Source: Verrucomicrobiota bacterium
GTDB taxonomy: Bacteria; Verrucomicrobiota; Verrucomicrobiia; Chthoniobacterales; SZAS-18
Length of the DNA: 42,276 nucleotides
Direction: 5' to 3'
Assembly (NCBI GenBank): GCA_019241085.1
Contig: JAFAXH010000137.1
Coordinates: 1 to 42,276, forward strand
The position numbers and the translations under genes are program-made. Positions within the stretch are counted from its first letter, which is position 1. The number at the start of each line of letters is the position of its first letter. A model generated the notes under the pieces. The model did not search any database. It was not told the origin of the DNA and worked only from the letters and a program-made list of their open reading frames with translations. Positions 33,525 through 41,851 of this stretch are shown piece by piece.

Positions 33525-35285
33525 TCACATTCCCAACAAGGCGCGCAGATAGCGCGGCGCGGCGGAGCCGAAGCTCAGGATGCGGTCGTGCATCGCTTGC
33601 ACGTCCGCTTGGTCGCCGCCGTGTTTCGCGCGGTAATCGCGCACGAGATCGTTGACCTCGGCGTTGCCGACGAAATACGTCGAGAGCTGCGTGGCCGACA
33701 GGTTCGCCCGCCGCCATTTGCCGAAGGCTTCGCCTTCTTCCTGAAAGCCCTCGTTCATCATCAAGTCGATGGCTTCTTTTTCCGTCATGCCGGCCGTGTG
33801 GATTTTCTGGTCGAGGATCGCGTTGAGGATCAGGCGCAGGCGCATTTTGAGCTGCTCCATTTTCACCTCCGGCCCGCCGTAGCCTGCGGCGGCCATGAAC
33901 TGCTCGGCATACGTCGCCCAGCCTTCCATGAACATGCCGCTCGTCCAGACGCCGCGCACGAGCGTCGGCGCTTGGAAACGGTTCGCCAGCGTCAGTTGCA
34001 AGTAATGACCCGGCATCGCTTCGTGGATGGTCAGATCTTGGAGCATGTAATCGTTGTATTCTTTGAAAAACGACGTGCGGCGCGCGGGCGGCCAGTCGGC
34101 GGGCGTGGGCGAGATGGCGTAAAAGGTCGCCTCGTTTTTCGCCAGCGCGCCCGGCGCGTCGCAATACGCCACCGCGAAGCCGCGCTGAAACTCGGGCATC
34201 ACGACGACCTCCACCGGCTCGTCGGGCACGCTCACGAGCCGGTGCGCGCGCACGAAATCGGTCGTCGCTTTCAAGTCCGTTTTGGCCAGCCCAACGATGG
34301 TGTCGTTGTCAGGACGTGTCTCGGCCAGCTTGTCGAGCACGGCTTTGCAAACGGCTTTCAGCGATTCCGGATACGGAGTCGCGCCGGGATCATCGCGGTC
34401 GGGAAAATATTTCCGGTAAAGCGGGCGCGCGGTCGCATACATTTCGGCCTGCGCTTTTTTTAATTCCGCTTCCGCGCGGCGCAGGATTTCCTCCTTGCTC
34501 AAATCCGATTCGAGCGAATAGCGCAGCCGTTGGCGGAACTTTTCGTCGCCGAGCCGGAAGTCGCCTTTCGAGCGCGGCAGCAGGTCTTCCTTCAGCCACT
34601 TGCCGTAATCTTCGAGCGCCGCGACCGCCGCCGCTTGCACGGGCGCGATGGCGGTTTTCAACTCCGGCGCTTTTTCGAGAAATGCGTTCAATTCCTCGCG
34701 CACGAGCCGCAGCGTGCCGGCGTTTTGCACGATGGCGGTTTCGGTGTGAACGACCGGCGGATTTTGCAAGTTCGCCTTCGCCGCCGCGACCGCTGCGGGC
34801 ACCGCTTCCAAGCGACCTTTCACGTTGCGCAACCGCTCTGGCAGCGGCGCAAACTCGCGGCTGAGGAGCAGGTAAATGGCGTTGCCGACGTTGTATTGCA
34901 GCGGGTTCCACTGCCACTCGCGCACGGTGCGCAACTCGAAGACGGTGGACTCCAAATTATTCTTGAGAATCTCCGCATCGACGCGGTTGACGGCGCTCAA
35001 TTCCGCGGTCGGCACGGCGGCGAGCGCTTGCAGCGCGCGCTCGGCCAGGGCGACCTCGGCGTCGATGCCGGCGTGCGTGCGGTCGTTCAGCCGCGCGTCG
35101 AAGCGGTGCTCGCCGAGCGTGGTCGCCCACTCGGGTTTCAGGGCGAGGTATTGCTCGATGCAATCGCGCGCGATTTTTTCAAAACGCGCGTCGGCCGTGG
35201 TCGGTTCGTCCGCGCGCGATGACGGCAGCGCGGCGGCAAGGAATGTGGTGAGCAGCAGGCAGCAGATTTTTGGCAGGGAGAACAT
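33525..35285 (-). CDS. DUF885 family exported protein (predicted metallopeptidase-like)
   Basis: 586 residues from ATG at complement 35283-35285; an upstream in-frame start at 35318 is less likely since the signal peptide starts at this ATG. Residues 1-25 (LPKICCLLLTTFLAAALPSSRA) form a signal peptide. The family motif TIHEAMPGHYLQLTLANRF is present, followed by SGMFMEGWATYAEQFM, typical of DUF885 proteins, which look like metallopeptidases but are mostly uncharacterised. The N-terminal half is mainly helical (IARDCIEQYLALKPEWATTLGEH). The gene is followed on the opposite strand by the kinase gene, convergently, and preceded by the papain-like gene 70 bases upstream on the same strand. Confidence 0.9.
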   Translation of the reverse strand: MFSLPKICCLLLTTFLAAALPSSRADEPTTADARFEKIARDCIEQYLALKPEWATTLGEHRFDARLNDRTHAGIDAEVALAERALQALAAVPTAELSAVNRVDAEILKNNLESTVFELRTVREWQWNPLQYNVGNAIYLLLSREFAPLPERLRNVKGRLEAVPAAVAAAKANLQNPPVVHTETAIVQNAGTLRLVREELNAFLEKAPELKTAIAPVQAAAVAALEDYGKWLKEDLLPRSKGDFRLGDEKFRQRLRYSLESDLSKEEILRRAEAELKKAQAEMYATARPLYRKYFPDRDDPGATPYPESLKAVCKAVLDKLAETRPDNDTIVGLAKTDLKATTDFVRAHRLVSVPDEPVEVVVMPEFQRGFAVAYCDAPGALAKNEATFYAISPTPADWPPARRTSFFKEYNDYMLQDLTIHEAMPGHYLQLTLANRFQAPTLVRGVWTSGMFMEGWATYAEQFMAAAGYGGPEVKMEQLKMRLRLILNAILDQKIHTAGMTEKEAIDLMMNEGFQEEGEAFGKWRRANLSATQLSTYFVGNAEVNDLVRDYRAKHGGDQADVQAMHDRILSFGSAAPRYLRALLGM

Positions 35286-35354
35286 GGGGGTTGGGATTTT
35301 CGAAATGCGCGGACGCAACAGCGACGCGGCGGCGCGCGCACGCGGGGAGTTTTT

Positions 35355-36257
35355 CTATTTCCACACGTCGCGATAGATCGGTTTGACGTGAACTTCGCCG
35401 CCTCCGAAGTAAAACGTCTTGTCGTAGAAAAATGCGTGCGAGTCGGTGCGATAAGTCAGCCGGCGCGGCGCATCCGTGTAGTTCGGATCATAGACGCGGT
35501 AGATCGTCTGGCGCGTGGCGGACGACGCGGGTTCGCGCGCGAGGACAACGACGGAATGGTTCATCGACAGGCTCGGGAAATTGATGAGCCACAGGATCGT
35601 CGGCTCGCCGCGCGCCAAGGCCGCGTCGATCTCCGCCGCCGTGCGCGCCTGCCGCTCACCCGTCGGCGACCAGAGGATGCCGAAGTTGCCAAAGCGGAAA
35701 TACGTCGGCCAGCCGAGGCCGAGATTTTCCTGCAACACGCCGACGCGCGCCTTGCTCAGCTCGCGTAAATCGCGGTAGCCCGGAAACACGACGCGCTCGC
35801 GCTCGGGCAACGCCGCGCGCCAGACGGAACGGCGCGTCACCGCGCGCACCCGCGCTGCCAGGGCGTCGTCATCCGCGAGCGGCGGCGCGGCCGGATCGAA
35901 GCGGGCGAATTTCCAAAATTGCACCGCTGCCCGCGCGACCACAAAGCAGCGCCGCGAATATTCGCGCTCTTTTTTCGGCTTCTGCCGATGGCGGGAAAGC
36001 ACCTGCCCGCCGCGGTATTCAAAGACCGTTTCGTTCGGAAACGCCAGGCTGTCGCGGCGATAATCGAACGGCCGCGCGCGGGCGCAGAGAGGCAGCAGAA
36101 GAAAAAAGACGAATGCAGAATGACGAATGACGAATGGCGGGAAGTGGAGAGTCGAGCGTTGAGCGTTGAGAGACCGGAAGAAGGGGAAGTTTTTAATCCA
36201 CTTGGAAACTGAGAAGCTGTTTAAGGAAAGCGCCTTCAGGCATTCGTCATTTGTCAT
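35355..36257 (-). CDS. Exported protein of unknown function, possible papain-like fold; start codon in a repeat
   Basis: 300 residues from ATG at complement 36255-36257, three bases after the stop codon of the HpnK-like gene. The first 50 residues are encoded by an inverted repeat. A hydrophobic segment (FVFFLLLPLCARA, about 49-61) could be a signal peptide core. No ATG, GTG or TTG lies in frame between that ATG and the mature part; the next is a GTG near residue 82. The mature part has SRRCFVVARAAVQFWKFARF, SMNHSVVVLARE and YRVYDPNYTDAPRRL. The spacing of Cys, His and Asp/Asn suggests a papain-like fold, but I do not recognise the family. Confidence 0.65.
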   Translation of the reverse strand: MTNDECLKALSLNSFSVSKWIKNFPFFRSLNAQRSTLHFPPFVIRHSAFVFFLLLPLCARARPFDYRRDSLAFPNETVFEYRGGQVLSRHRQKPKKEREYSRRCFVVARAAVQFWKFARFDPAAPPLADDDALAARVRAVTRRSVWRAALPERERVVFPGYRDLRELSKARVGVLQENLGLGWPTYFRFGNFGILWSPTGERQARTAAEIDAALARGEPTILWLINFPSLSMNHSVVVLAREPASSATRQTIYRVYDPNYTDAPRRLTYRTDSHAFFYDKTFYFGGGEVHVKPIYRDVWK

Positions 36258-36270
36258 TCGTCATTTTCTT
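36107..36270. repeat. Long inverted repeat, AATGACGAATGACGAATG type
   Basis: The left arm (36107-36136) has GACGAATGCAGAATGACG and the right arm (36241-36270) has CATTCGTCATTTGTCATTCG, complementary to it with mismatches. The right arm holds the stop codon of the HpnK-like gene (complement 36261-36263) and the start codon of the following gene (complement 36255-36257). The word GTCGAGCGTTGAGCGTTGAG lies in the interior. Confidence 0.8.
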
Positions 36271-37001
36271 CGCCTCAGCTCGGGCAACAATTCGTGCAGC
36301 CGCAGCAGCGCCGCGGTGTCGCGGTCGCCGTCGTCGGGCGCGCGGGGGTGGAACATGAACTCGTGCAACCCGCGCGGCAAGCGCGGCAGGATGGCGGCGA
36401 TCTCGGCGGCATCCATCCGCTCGAGCCGGTCAAGTCCCCAGAGCGTGCGGCTGGTGCGAAACGGACAGCGCCGCCGCCGCCGCTCGCCGAGCCAGCCGAG
36501 CAGTCCCGAGCCGAGCGCCAAAGCGCGGCGGCGGCGATCAAAACTCATGGGCCGCCCGAGGCGCAGCCAGCCTTTGAACCCGCCGCCGAGCGCGCGCAAC
36601 ACCTGTGGATACACCAACGGGTGCGAGTGCAGGTGATGGTGGGAATTGAAAAATGCGCAGCGCAATCCCGTTTTGCAAAACATCCGCCATTGCGCGTTCA
36701 CCTCGCGGCGCATCAATTCGCGCGCCGCGCCCGACAGCCCGAGCGCCCAGCCGGCGCGGGCCGGCGAACGCCCCCACGGCCAAGCCGGCACTGTCACCGG
36801 AGTCGAGTCATTCAAGTGCAAATGCCAGCCGATGAGCAGCGCCGGGTGCTCGCGCGCCAGCCGCACGGCGTCGGCGGTGCCCGGCTGGCCAAACATCAGC
36901 GAAGCGCCGTCGAGCACGCCGTGCCGGTGCGCGTGGACGATGGCCGCGTTGATCTCCGGGGAAAGGCCGAAATCATCGGCGATGAAAAGAATTTCTCTCA
37001 A
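36261..37001 (-). CDS. hpnK: HpnK-like hopanoid sugar N-deacetylase (ChbG/YdjC family)
   Basis: 246 residues, TTG start at complement 36999-37001. The ChbG/HpnK pattern is clear: LFIADDFGLSPEINAAI (metal ligand pair D9-D10), GWHLHLNDSTPV (H60, H62), FFNSHHHLHSHPLVYP (H121-H125) and LHEFMFHPR near the end. In hopanoid producers HpnK deacetylates the N-acetylglucosamine put on bacteriohopanetetrol by HpnI. Assignment to HpnK rather than to chitooligosaccharide deacetylase rests on its neighbours, a divergent epimerase of HpnA type and a GT21-type glycosyltransferase like HpnI. Its stop codon lies inside the inverted repeat behind it. Confidence 0.8.
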   Translation of the reverse strand: MREILFIADDFGLSPEINAAIVHAHRHGVLDGASLMFGQPGTADAVRLAREHPALLIGWHLHLNDSTPVTVPAWPWGRSPARAGWALGLSGAARELMRREVNAQWRMFCKTGLRCAFFNSHHHLHSHPLVYPQVLRALGGGFKGWLRLGRPMSFDRRRRALALGSGLLGWLGERRRRRCPFRTSRTLWGLDRLERMDAAEIAAILPRLPRGLHEFMFHPRAPDDGDRDTAALLRLHELLPELRRRK

Positions 37002-37030
37002 AGGGGGGACGCGTTTAGAGTGCTCGCGCG

Positions 37031-38212
37031 ATGACGACTTTGCAGGCAGGGCAGTCCGTTTTGGTCACCGGCGGGAGCGGCTTTATCGGCCGCCACCTCG
37101 TGGGCGCGCTCCGAGCCACGGGCGCGCGGGTGCGCGTGCTGACGCGTGCGCCGGAGGCAGTCGAACGCTTGTTTGCCGAGGGAGACGGACACGACGGCGT
37201 GGAAGTCTGCGAAGGGGACTTGCTGTCGGCGGAAAACGTGGCCAAAGCGTGTGCCGATGTCGAGACAGTTTTTCACGTCGGCGGCCTTTACAAGTTTGGT
37301 CCGCGCCACGCGCGCGAGATGTGGCGGGTGAACGTCGAAGGCACCGAGCACGTCCTGGCGGCGGCGTGGCGGGCGCGCGTCGGGCGGGTTGTTCACGTCT
37401 CCTCCACCGGCGTGCTCAGCGGCGGCTCGCGGAAGCCGCTGACCGAGCGCGACTTTCCCAGCCACCGTCCGCGCTGGTCGCCATATCGCGCGAGCAAGTG
37501 GGAAGCCGAACGCCGCGCGCTCGACTGGGCCGCGCGCGGTCTGCCCGTCGTCATCGCCTGCCCGCCCTGTCCAGTCGGACCCGGCGACGAGGGACCGACG
37601 CCGACGGGCCGCATGGTGCTCGATTTCATCGCCGGCCGGTTTCCGTTTTCCGCCCGCACGGGATTGAATTTCATCGGCGTCTCCGATCTGGTCGGGGGCC
37701 TGCTCGCCGTCGCGCGCCAGGGTCGCCCGGGCGAGCGCTACTTGCTCGGGCAGGAAAATCTGTGGCTGGATGAATTTCTCGCGCTGCTCTCCGAACTGAC
37801 CGGCCGGCCGCCGCCGCGCGTGCAACTGCCGTGGCCGGTCATCGCCCTGGCTGGTGTGTTCGGCGAAGCCGCGGGTCGGCTGGGCTGGCACCGGCCTGGC
37901 GAAGATCGCGCCGCCGAATGCCGCATCTGTCTGGAGACGGCGCTGAAGGCGCGCTGCGTGCAATTTTTCGACTGCGACAAGGCGCGCTGGGAGCTCGGCT
38001 GGCAGCCGCGCCGACCCTTGCGCGACAGCGTGGCCGAGGCGGTCGCGTGGTTCCAGGCGCGACTCCCGGCAGCCGCGGCGCAGTCACGCCCGGCGAGGGC
38101 CGCCGCCGCCACTTCACCACATCATCATCATCCTCAAGGCGGTTGCGTGTCTGCCGCTGCCGCCGCCGAATTGGCCGCGGAGGCCGGAGCCGAAGTGCAT
38201 GGCGCTTCTTGA
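37031..38212 (+). CDS. hpnA: HpnA-like NAD-dependent sugar epimerase
   Basis: 393 residues, ATG 37031. Extended short-chain dehydrogenase: LVTGGSGFIGRHLVGAL (Rossmann GxxGxxG), HVGGLYKFG, HVSSTGVLSG, PYRASKWEAER with the catalytic YxxxK, and CPPCPVGPGDEGPTPTGR, which is typical of the hopanoid-associated HpnA epimerase. The C-terminal extension after about residue 340 (Ala-rich with a run of histidines) is unusual. The role of HpnA in hopanoid synthesis is not well known. It is 29 bases from the divergent hpnK-like gene and overlaps the glycosyltransferase gene by 14 bases, indicating one transcript with it. Confidence 0.83.
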   Translation: MTTLQAGQSVLVTGGSGFIGRHLVGALRATGARVRVLTRAPEAVERLFAEGDGHDGVEVCEGDLLSAENVAKACADVETVFHVGGLYKFGPRHAREMWRVNVEGTEHVLAAAWRARVGRVVHVSSTGVLSGGSRKPLTERDFPSHRPRWSPYRASKWEAERRALDWAARGLPVVIACPPCPVGPGDEGPTPTGRMVLDFIAGRFPFSARTGLNFIGVSDLVGGLLAVARQGRPGERYLLGQENLWLDEFLALLSELTGRPPPRVQLPWPVIALAGVFGEAAGRLGWHRPGEDRAAECRICLETALKARCVQFFDCDKARWELGWQPRRPLRDSVAEAVAWFQARLPAAAAQSRPARAAAATSPHHHHPQGGCVSAAAAAELAAEAGAEVHGAS

Positions 38213-39437
38213 AGCCGCGCTCATCCTGGTTTGGACGCTGGCGGCAGCACTCTGGTGGTGCTGGGCGTGGCGGCTCGTGGCACGCCAGGGCGCCGTGGAT
38301 CGCGTTGCCGCAACGGGGAGTCGGGAAAAGCACGCGTCTGTCCGATTGACGATTTTCAAGCCCTGCCCGCCGCTGGGCAGCAGGCAGGTTGGCGCCGGAT
38401 TAATCCGCGCGCTGGAATCTTTTTTTGGTCAACTCGACGCCGGTTGCGAACTGCTGCTCGGCATCAACGCCGAAGACCGCGCCGCGTGGGAGCCGCTCGT
38501 CCGCCGCTGGCGCGTTGATTATCCCGACGCCGCGTGGCGAGTCGTCTATCGGCCAGGCTTGACGGTGAGCGAGCGGCACGCGAATCCCAAGGTCGCCTGG
38601 CAACGCGAACTCGCGCCGCTCGCCAGCGGCGAACTCTGGATGTGGAGCGACGCCGACATCGTCGCACCGGCCGGTTTTTTGCGCGCCGCCCGCGCCGAGC
38701 ACGCCGCGCAAGGCGACGACGCCACCAGCGTCGTGCTCACGCATCCCTACGCGGTGCGCCGGGCGCCGCATCCCGCCGGCTTGCTGGACGCGCTCTTTGT
38801 CAACGTCGAGCTGCTGCCCGGCGTGCTCCTGCTCGGCCGGCGCGGGCCGGACGCCAATCCCAAGCTCGGCCTCGGCGCCAGCCTCGTGTTCCCCGCCGCA
38901 GAATTCCGACGGCGCGTCGATTGGGACGACCTCGGTGCGTGCCTCGCGGATGATTACGCGCTGGCGCGAAAATTTCACCTCACCCGGCTCGGCGTCGGCA
39001 CGCTCGAAACCATCGCCGAACAAACGTCGTGGCGCGGCGCCGCGCTGCACTACTTGCGCTGGCAAAAAACCGTGCGCTGGTGCCGCCCAGCCGGTTTCCT
39101 CGCGCAGTTGCTCGTGTTTCCCTTGCTCGGCTGGCTGTTGCTCCTTGCGACGCACTGGCCGCACACAGGCGCGGCGGCGCTGGGCGCGGGTCTGACTTTG
39201 GGAATGGAAACGTTCTTTGCGCGCGGCATCTGCCGACGGGCGGGCTGCGCGATCTCGCTGCGGCGGCACTGGCGCGTGCTGCTCGGCTGGAGCTGTCTGC
39301 GCGCCGCCGGCTGGCTGGCCTGCTGGCTGCCGTGGCCGGTGCGTTGGAATGGCCGCAACTGGTGGCGTCCGCGCGCCGTCCCCGCACCACGACGCCCCGC
39401 GCCCGCCGTCGGCAACGTCGCCGCCGGCGAGGCGTGA
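38199..39437 (+). CDS. hpnI: HpnI-like glycosyltransferase (GT21, ceramide glucosyltransferase type)
   Basis: 412 residues, ATG 38199, overlapping hpnA by 14 bases. After an N-terminal membrane helix (about 5-24) it shows the GT21 order: FKPCPPLG, NPKVAWQRELA, MWSDADIVAP (DxD motif), GLGASLVFPAAEF, LADDYALARK (third acidic site) and RWQKTVRW, the (Q/R)xxRW-like product site, followed by C-terminal helices. HpnI moves N-acetylglucosamine from UDP-GlcNAc to bacteriohopanetetrol. GT21 enzymes also glucosylate ceramide, so the substrate depends on whether the host makes hopanoids. The context (hpnA, hpnK) supports the hopanoid role. Confidence 0.83.
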   Translation: MALLEAALILVWTLAAALWWCWAWRLVARQGAVDRVAATGSREKHASVRLTIFKPCPPLGSRQVGAGLIRALESFFGQLDAGCELLLGINAEDRAAWEPLVRRWRVDYPDAAWRVVYRPGLTVSERHANPKVAWQRELAPLASGELWMWSDADIVAPAGFLRAARAEHAAQGDDATSVVLTHPYAVRRAPHPAGLLDALFVNVELLPGVLLLGRRGPDANPKLGLGASLVFPAAEFRRRVDWDDLGACLADDYALARKFHLTRLGVGTLETIAEQTSWRGAALHYLRWQKTVRWCRPAGFLAQLLVFPLLGWLLLLATHWPHTGAAALGAGLTLGMETFFARGICRRAGCAISLRRHWRVLLGWSCLRAAGWLACWLPWPVRWNGRNWWRPRAVPAPRRPAPAVGNVAAGEA

Positions 39438-39454
39438 GGAGCAGCGCAACTGGA

Positions 39455-40648
39455 TCAGCGCGTCTCGCTTTGCGAGAGCTTGAACTCCAAGCCGACCGCC
39501 GCGGCATTATCGGGCAAGCCGTTGCGGCGATTTTCCAAATAACCGATCGCGCGCCGCGCGCTCATGCCCAGCTCCGTCGTGCCGCCGAGTTCGACGACGA
39601 GTTGCTGGAGCACGCTGATCGCCTCGGGCCGGCGCGTCTCGGCCAGCGCCTGGATCGCGCTCTGGCGATAGAGCGGCGCCAGGCGCTTGTCGCGCGCCCA
39701 GGCGGGCAGCATTTGCAGCGCGACCTCGGGATAATTCCGACCGATGCCGTAGAGCGCGTAGTGCCGCGTGCTGGCGTCGCCATTGGTCAATTCCTCGCGC
39801 CAGTAGGCCCATTCCTTTTCCGGCGCGATGCCGTAATAGGCCAGCGCCGCGGCGTGCGCGAGCGGGTCGATCATCGCTTCGATTTTCAGTTGCGGCTCGC
39901 GCGCCACGGCGAAGCTGCCGCGCGGATAGCCGGCGTTTTTCAGCAGCGTGAGCGCGCCGAGGATTTCGCCGGTGTTCACCCGGAATGCCTCCGCGCTGGG
40001 CAAGCCCTTGGGCGCGCCGCCGGCGAGCACGTCGAACTTGGCAAACGCGCCGAGCATCGGGTTTTCCAACACCAGCAGCACGGCCGTTTGCAACGCCTCG
40101 CGCGAGGTCTCGGGGCAGGCGCGGACGCGGGCAAAGAGCGCGTCGAGCACGGGCAGCGCGTGCTCCGGCTCGGTGTCGAGCAGGAAAGGCTGGACGCCGC
40201 CGCCCACGACGTTGCTCAGCCGGGCCGCCACGGTGGCCAGGCGGGCGGAACGACTCTCGCCGGGCGCGAGCACCACGTCGGTGTCGCGGGCGAGGACGAC
40301 TTGCGCCGCGCGGCCTTCCGCGACGCTGTTGAAAACCAGGCCGGCGTTGAAGGTCACGCGCAGCGGGTGGGAAAATTTATTGACCAGACTGGCGAGAATT
40401 TCATCCCGGCCATTGCCGCGATACTGCGCTTCGAGCCAGCGGCGGCCGAGACCGTCCCCGAGGGAAATCTCGACGCTCTCCGTGGAGGCGCCGACGGCTG
40501 GTTTCGCCGCCGGCGGGGCGCCATGAGCCGCCACCGCCGCCGCGGCGAGCGACGACCGGTGCAGCACGAGGAGCAGGGTGAAGGCGACGCCAACCGAGGT
40601 CAGCGCGCACAGCATGGGGATTTTCCAAGGAATGAGCAGGCGGAGCAT
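39455..40648 (-). CDS. Hypothetical membrane-anchored protein with HEAT-like repeats
   Basis: About 397 residues from ATG at complement 40646-40648; a TTG five codons upstream is also possible. An N-terminal helix (IPWKIPMLCALTSVGVAF, about 6-23) likely anchors it, with the rest outside the cytoplasm. Residues about 245-390 have helix pairs like short HEAT-type repeats (AHAAALAYYGIAPEKEWAYW, TRHYALYGIGRNYPEVALQM, RQSAIQALAETRRPEAISVL). I recognise no family. It is convergent with the hpnI-like gene, 17 bases away, and divergent from the next gene. Confidence 0.7.
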   Translation of the reverse strand: MLRLLIPWKIPMLCALTSVGVAFTLLLVLHRSSLAAAAVAAHGAPPAAKPAVGASTESVEISLGDGLGRRWLEAQYRGNGRDEILASLVNKFSHPLRVTFNAGLVFNSVAEGRAAQVVLARDTDVVLAPGESRSARLATVAARLSNVVGGGVQPFLLDTEPEHALPVLDALFARVRACPETSREALQTAVLLVLENPMLGAFAKFDVLAGGAPKGLPSAEAFRVNTGEILGALTLLKNAGYPRGSFAVAREPQLKIEAMIDPLAHAAALAYYGIAPEKEWAYWREELTNGDASTRHYALYGIGRNYPEVALQMLPAWARDKRLAPLYRQSAIQALAETRRPEAISVLQQLVVELGGTTELGMSARRAIGYLENRRNGLPDNAAAVGLEFKLSQSETR

Positions 40649-40806
40649 GGGGGTTGAATTCAATTTTAGCTAAAAAGCAGCTTCCGCGCCCAGTCGTGTG
40701 TGAAAAGGAGCGCGAAAACGGGAGAATCTGGCTGCGGACGGCGAAGCGTGTATCTTGTCGCCGCACGACAGCGCTGGCCCGGACAGCGACGCTGACCTGA
40801 TTTTGT

Positions 40807-41364
40807 ATGCTCACCAAGGCTCGGTATCCAGACTTTATTGCCCGACTGTTCGTGCATGAAGAGACGCTCGCCATCCCGCTGCCGACGGGACCGCTGGAAC
40901 TGGAACGGGTGATCCGTCTGCGGGAAGCCGACGATGCCACGCTGCGCGGCGGGCTGCCCGTGGCCGACGCGGCGCTGGTGCCGCTCGTGCGCGCGGCGCT
41001 CTTTTATTTCCTCAACGCCCTGCCCGAGAGCCACGCGATCCTGCAAAAAGCCGAGGGCGATGTCGCCGCGTATTGGCACGGCATGGTGCATCGGCGCGAG
41101 GGCGATTTTGACAACGCTCGCTACTGGATGCGCCGCGCCGGCGAGCAGCCGACCTTTGCCGAGTTGCACGCGCGCGCCGCCGACGGCTCGCCCAACATGG
41201 CGCGGCAGATGAGCTGGGACCCGTTTTTATTCATCAACCTCTGCGAGCAATTTCGCTTCGGCGCGGACGACTTGCGCGCCGAGGTCGTCGCGCTCGGCCG
41301 CGCCGAGTTCGACGTGATGTTCTCCTACCTCTGGCGGCACGCGGTGGGAAAGGCAGAGAGTTGA
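40807..41364 (+). CDS. Conserved hypothetical protein with YWHGMVHRREGDFDNARYW motif
   Basis: 185 residues, ATG 40807. The motif YWHGMVHRREGDFDNARYW in the middle (about residues 92-110) and ALFYFLNALPESHAI before it suggest a helical, tetratricopeptide-like structure. I have the impression of a family of unknown role in Planctomycetota and Verrucomicrobiota but cannot name it. No signal peptide, so probably cytoplasmic. The stop codon TGA (41362-41364) is inside an inverted repeat that separates it from the iscA-like gene. Confidence 0.8.
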   Translation: MLTKARYPDFIARLFVHEETLAIPLPTGPLELERVIRLREADDATLRGGLPVADAALVPLVRAALFYFLNALPESHAILQKAEGDVAAYWHGMVHRREGDFDNARYWMRRAGEQPTFAELHARAADGSPNMARQMSWDPFLFINLCEQFRFGADDLRAEVVALGRAEFDVMFSYLWRHAVGKAES

Positions 41365-41461
41365 TGGTTGATGGTTGATGGTTGAGAGTTCAGAAGGTCC
41401 GGACAGACGCTGCTCTCTTGCCTTTTCCGATCCATCAACCATCAACTCTCAACCATTAACC
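41361..41461. repeat. Long inverted repeat, TTGATGGTTGATGG type, before the iscA-like gene
   Basis: The left arm (41361-41390) is three TTGATGG units and GTTGAGAG; the right arm (41431-41461) is CCATCAACCATCAACTCTC and CAACCATTAACC. The arms pair with few mismatches, with 40 bases between. The stop codon of the preceding gene lies in the left arm. The iscA-like start is 12 bases after the right arm. Confidence 0.85.
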
Positions 41462-41472
41462 CTGCTCTGCGC

Positions 41473-41832
41473 TTGAGCGAGATCAAATACAAAATCGGCA
41501 ACGAAAAGCTGGTCAAAGTCACCGAGCCGGCGAGCAAAAAACTGCGCTCGCTGCTGGAGCGCCAGGGCCGGCCGGGCGGCGCGTTGCGCGTCGCGGTCAT
41601 CGGCGGCGGCTGCTCGGGGTTGCAATACAAAATGGACCTCGTCGATGGTCCGGCGAATCGTGACATCCTGGTGGAAAGCGCCGCCGTGCGCGTGGTCGTC
41701 GATCCGAAGAGCGCGCTGTTTGTCAGCGGCTCGCTGCTCGATTTTTCCGACGATCTGCAAAAGGGCGGCTTCAAGGTGACGAATCCGAACGCCGTCGCGC
41801 ACTGCTCCTGTGGCGAGAGCTTTTCGGCGTGA
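41473..41832 (+). CDS. iscA: IscA/HesB-type iron-sulfur cluster assembly protein
   Basis: 119 residues, TTG start at 41473. It has the A-type carrier fold: KVTEPASKKLRSLLER, VAVIGGGCSGLQYKMDL with C47, and a C-terminal HCSCGESF with C111 and C113. The three cysteines match the family (CxGCSG... and CGC-type end, here CSC). Such proteins bind and pass Fe-S clusters or iron to client proteins. The central DPKSALFVSGSLLDF is also typical. A J-domain co-chaperone gene follows 19 bases downstream, supporting an ISC-type unit with an Hsp70 partner outside the window. Confidence 0.92.
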   Translation: MSEIKYKIGNEKLVKVTEPASKKLRSLLERQGRPGGALRVAVIGGGCSGLQYKMDLVDGPANRDILVESAAVRVVVDPKSALFVSGSLLDFSDDLQKGGFKVTNPNAVAHCSCGESFSA

Positions 41833-41851
41833 AAAAAGACGCGCGTTTGCG

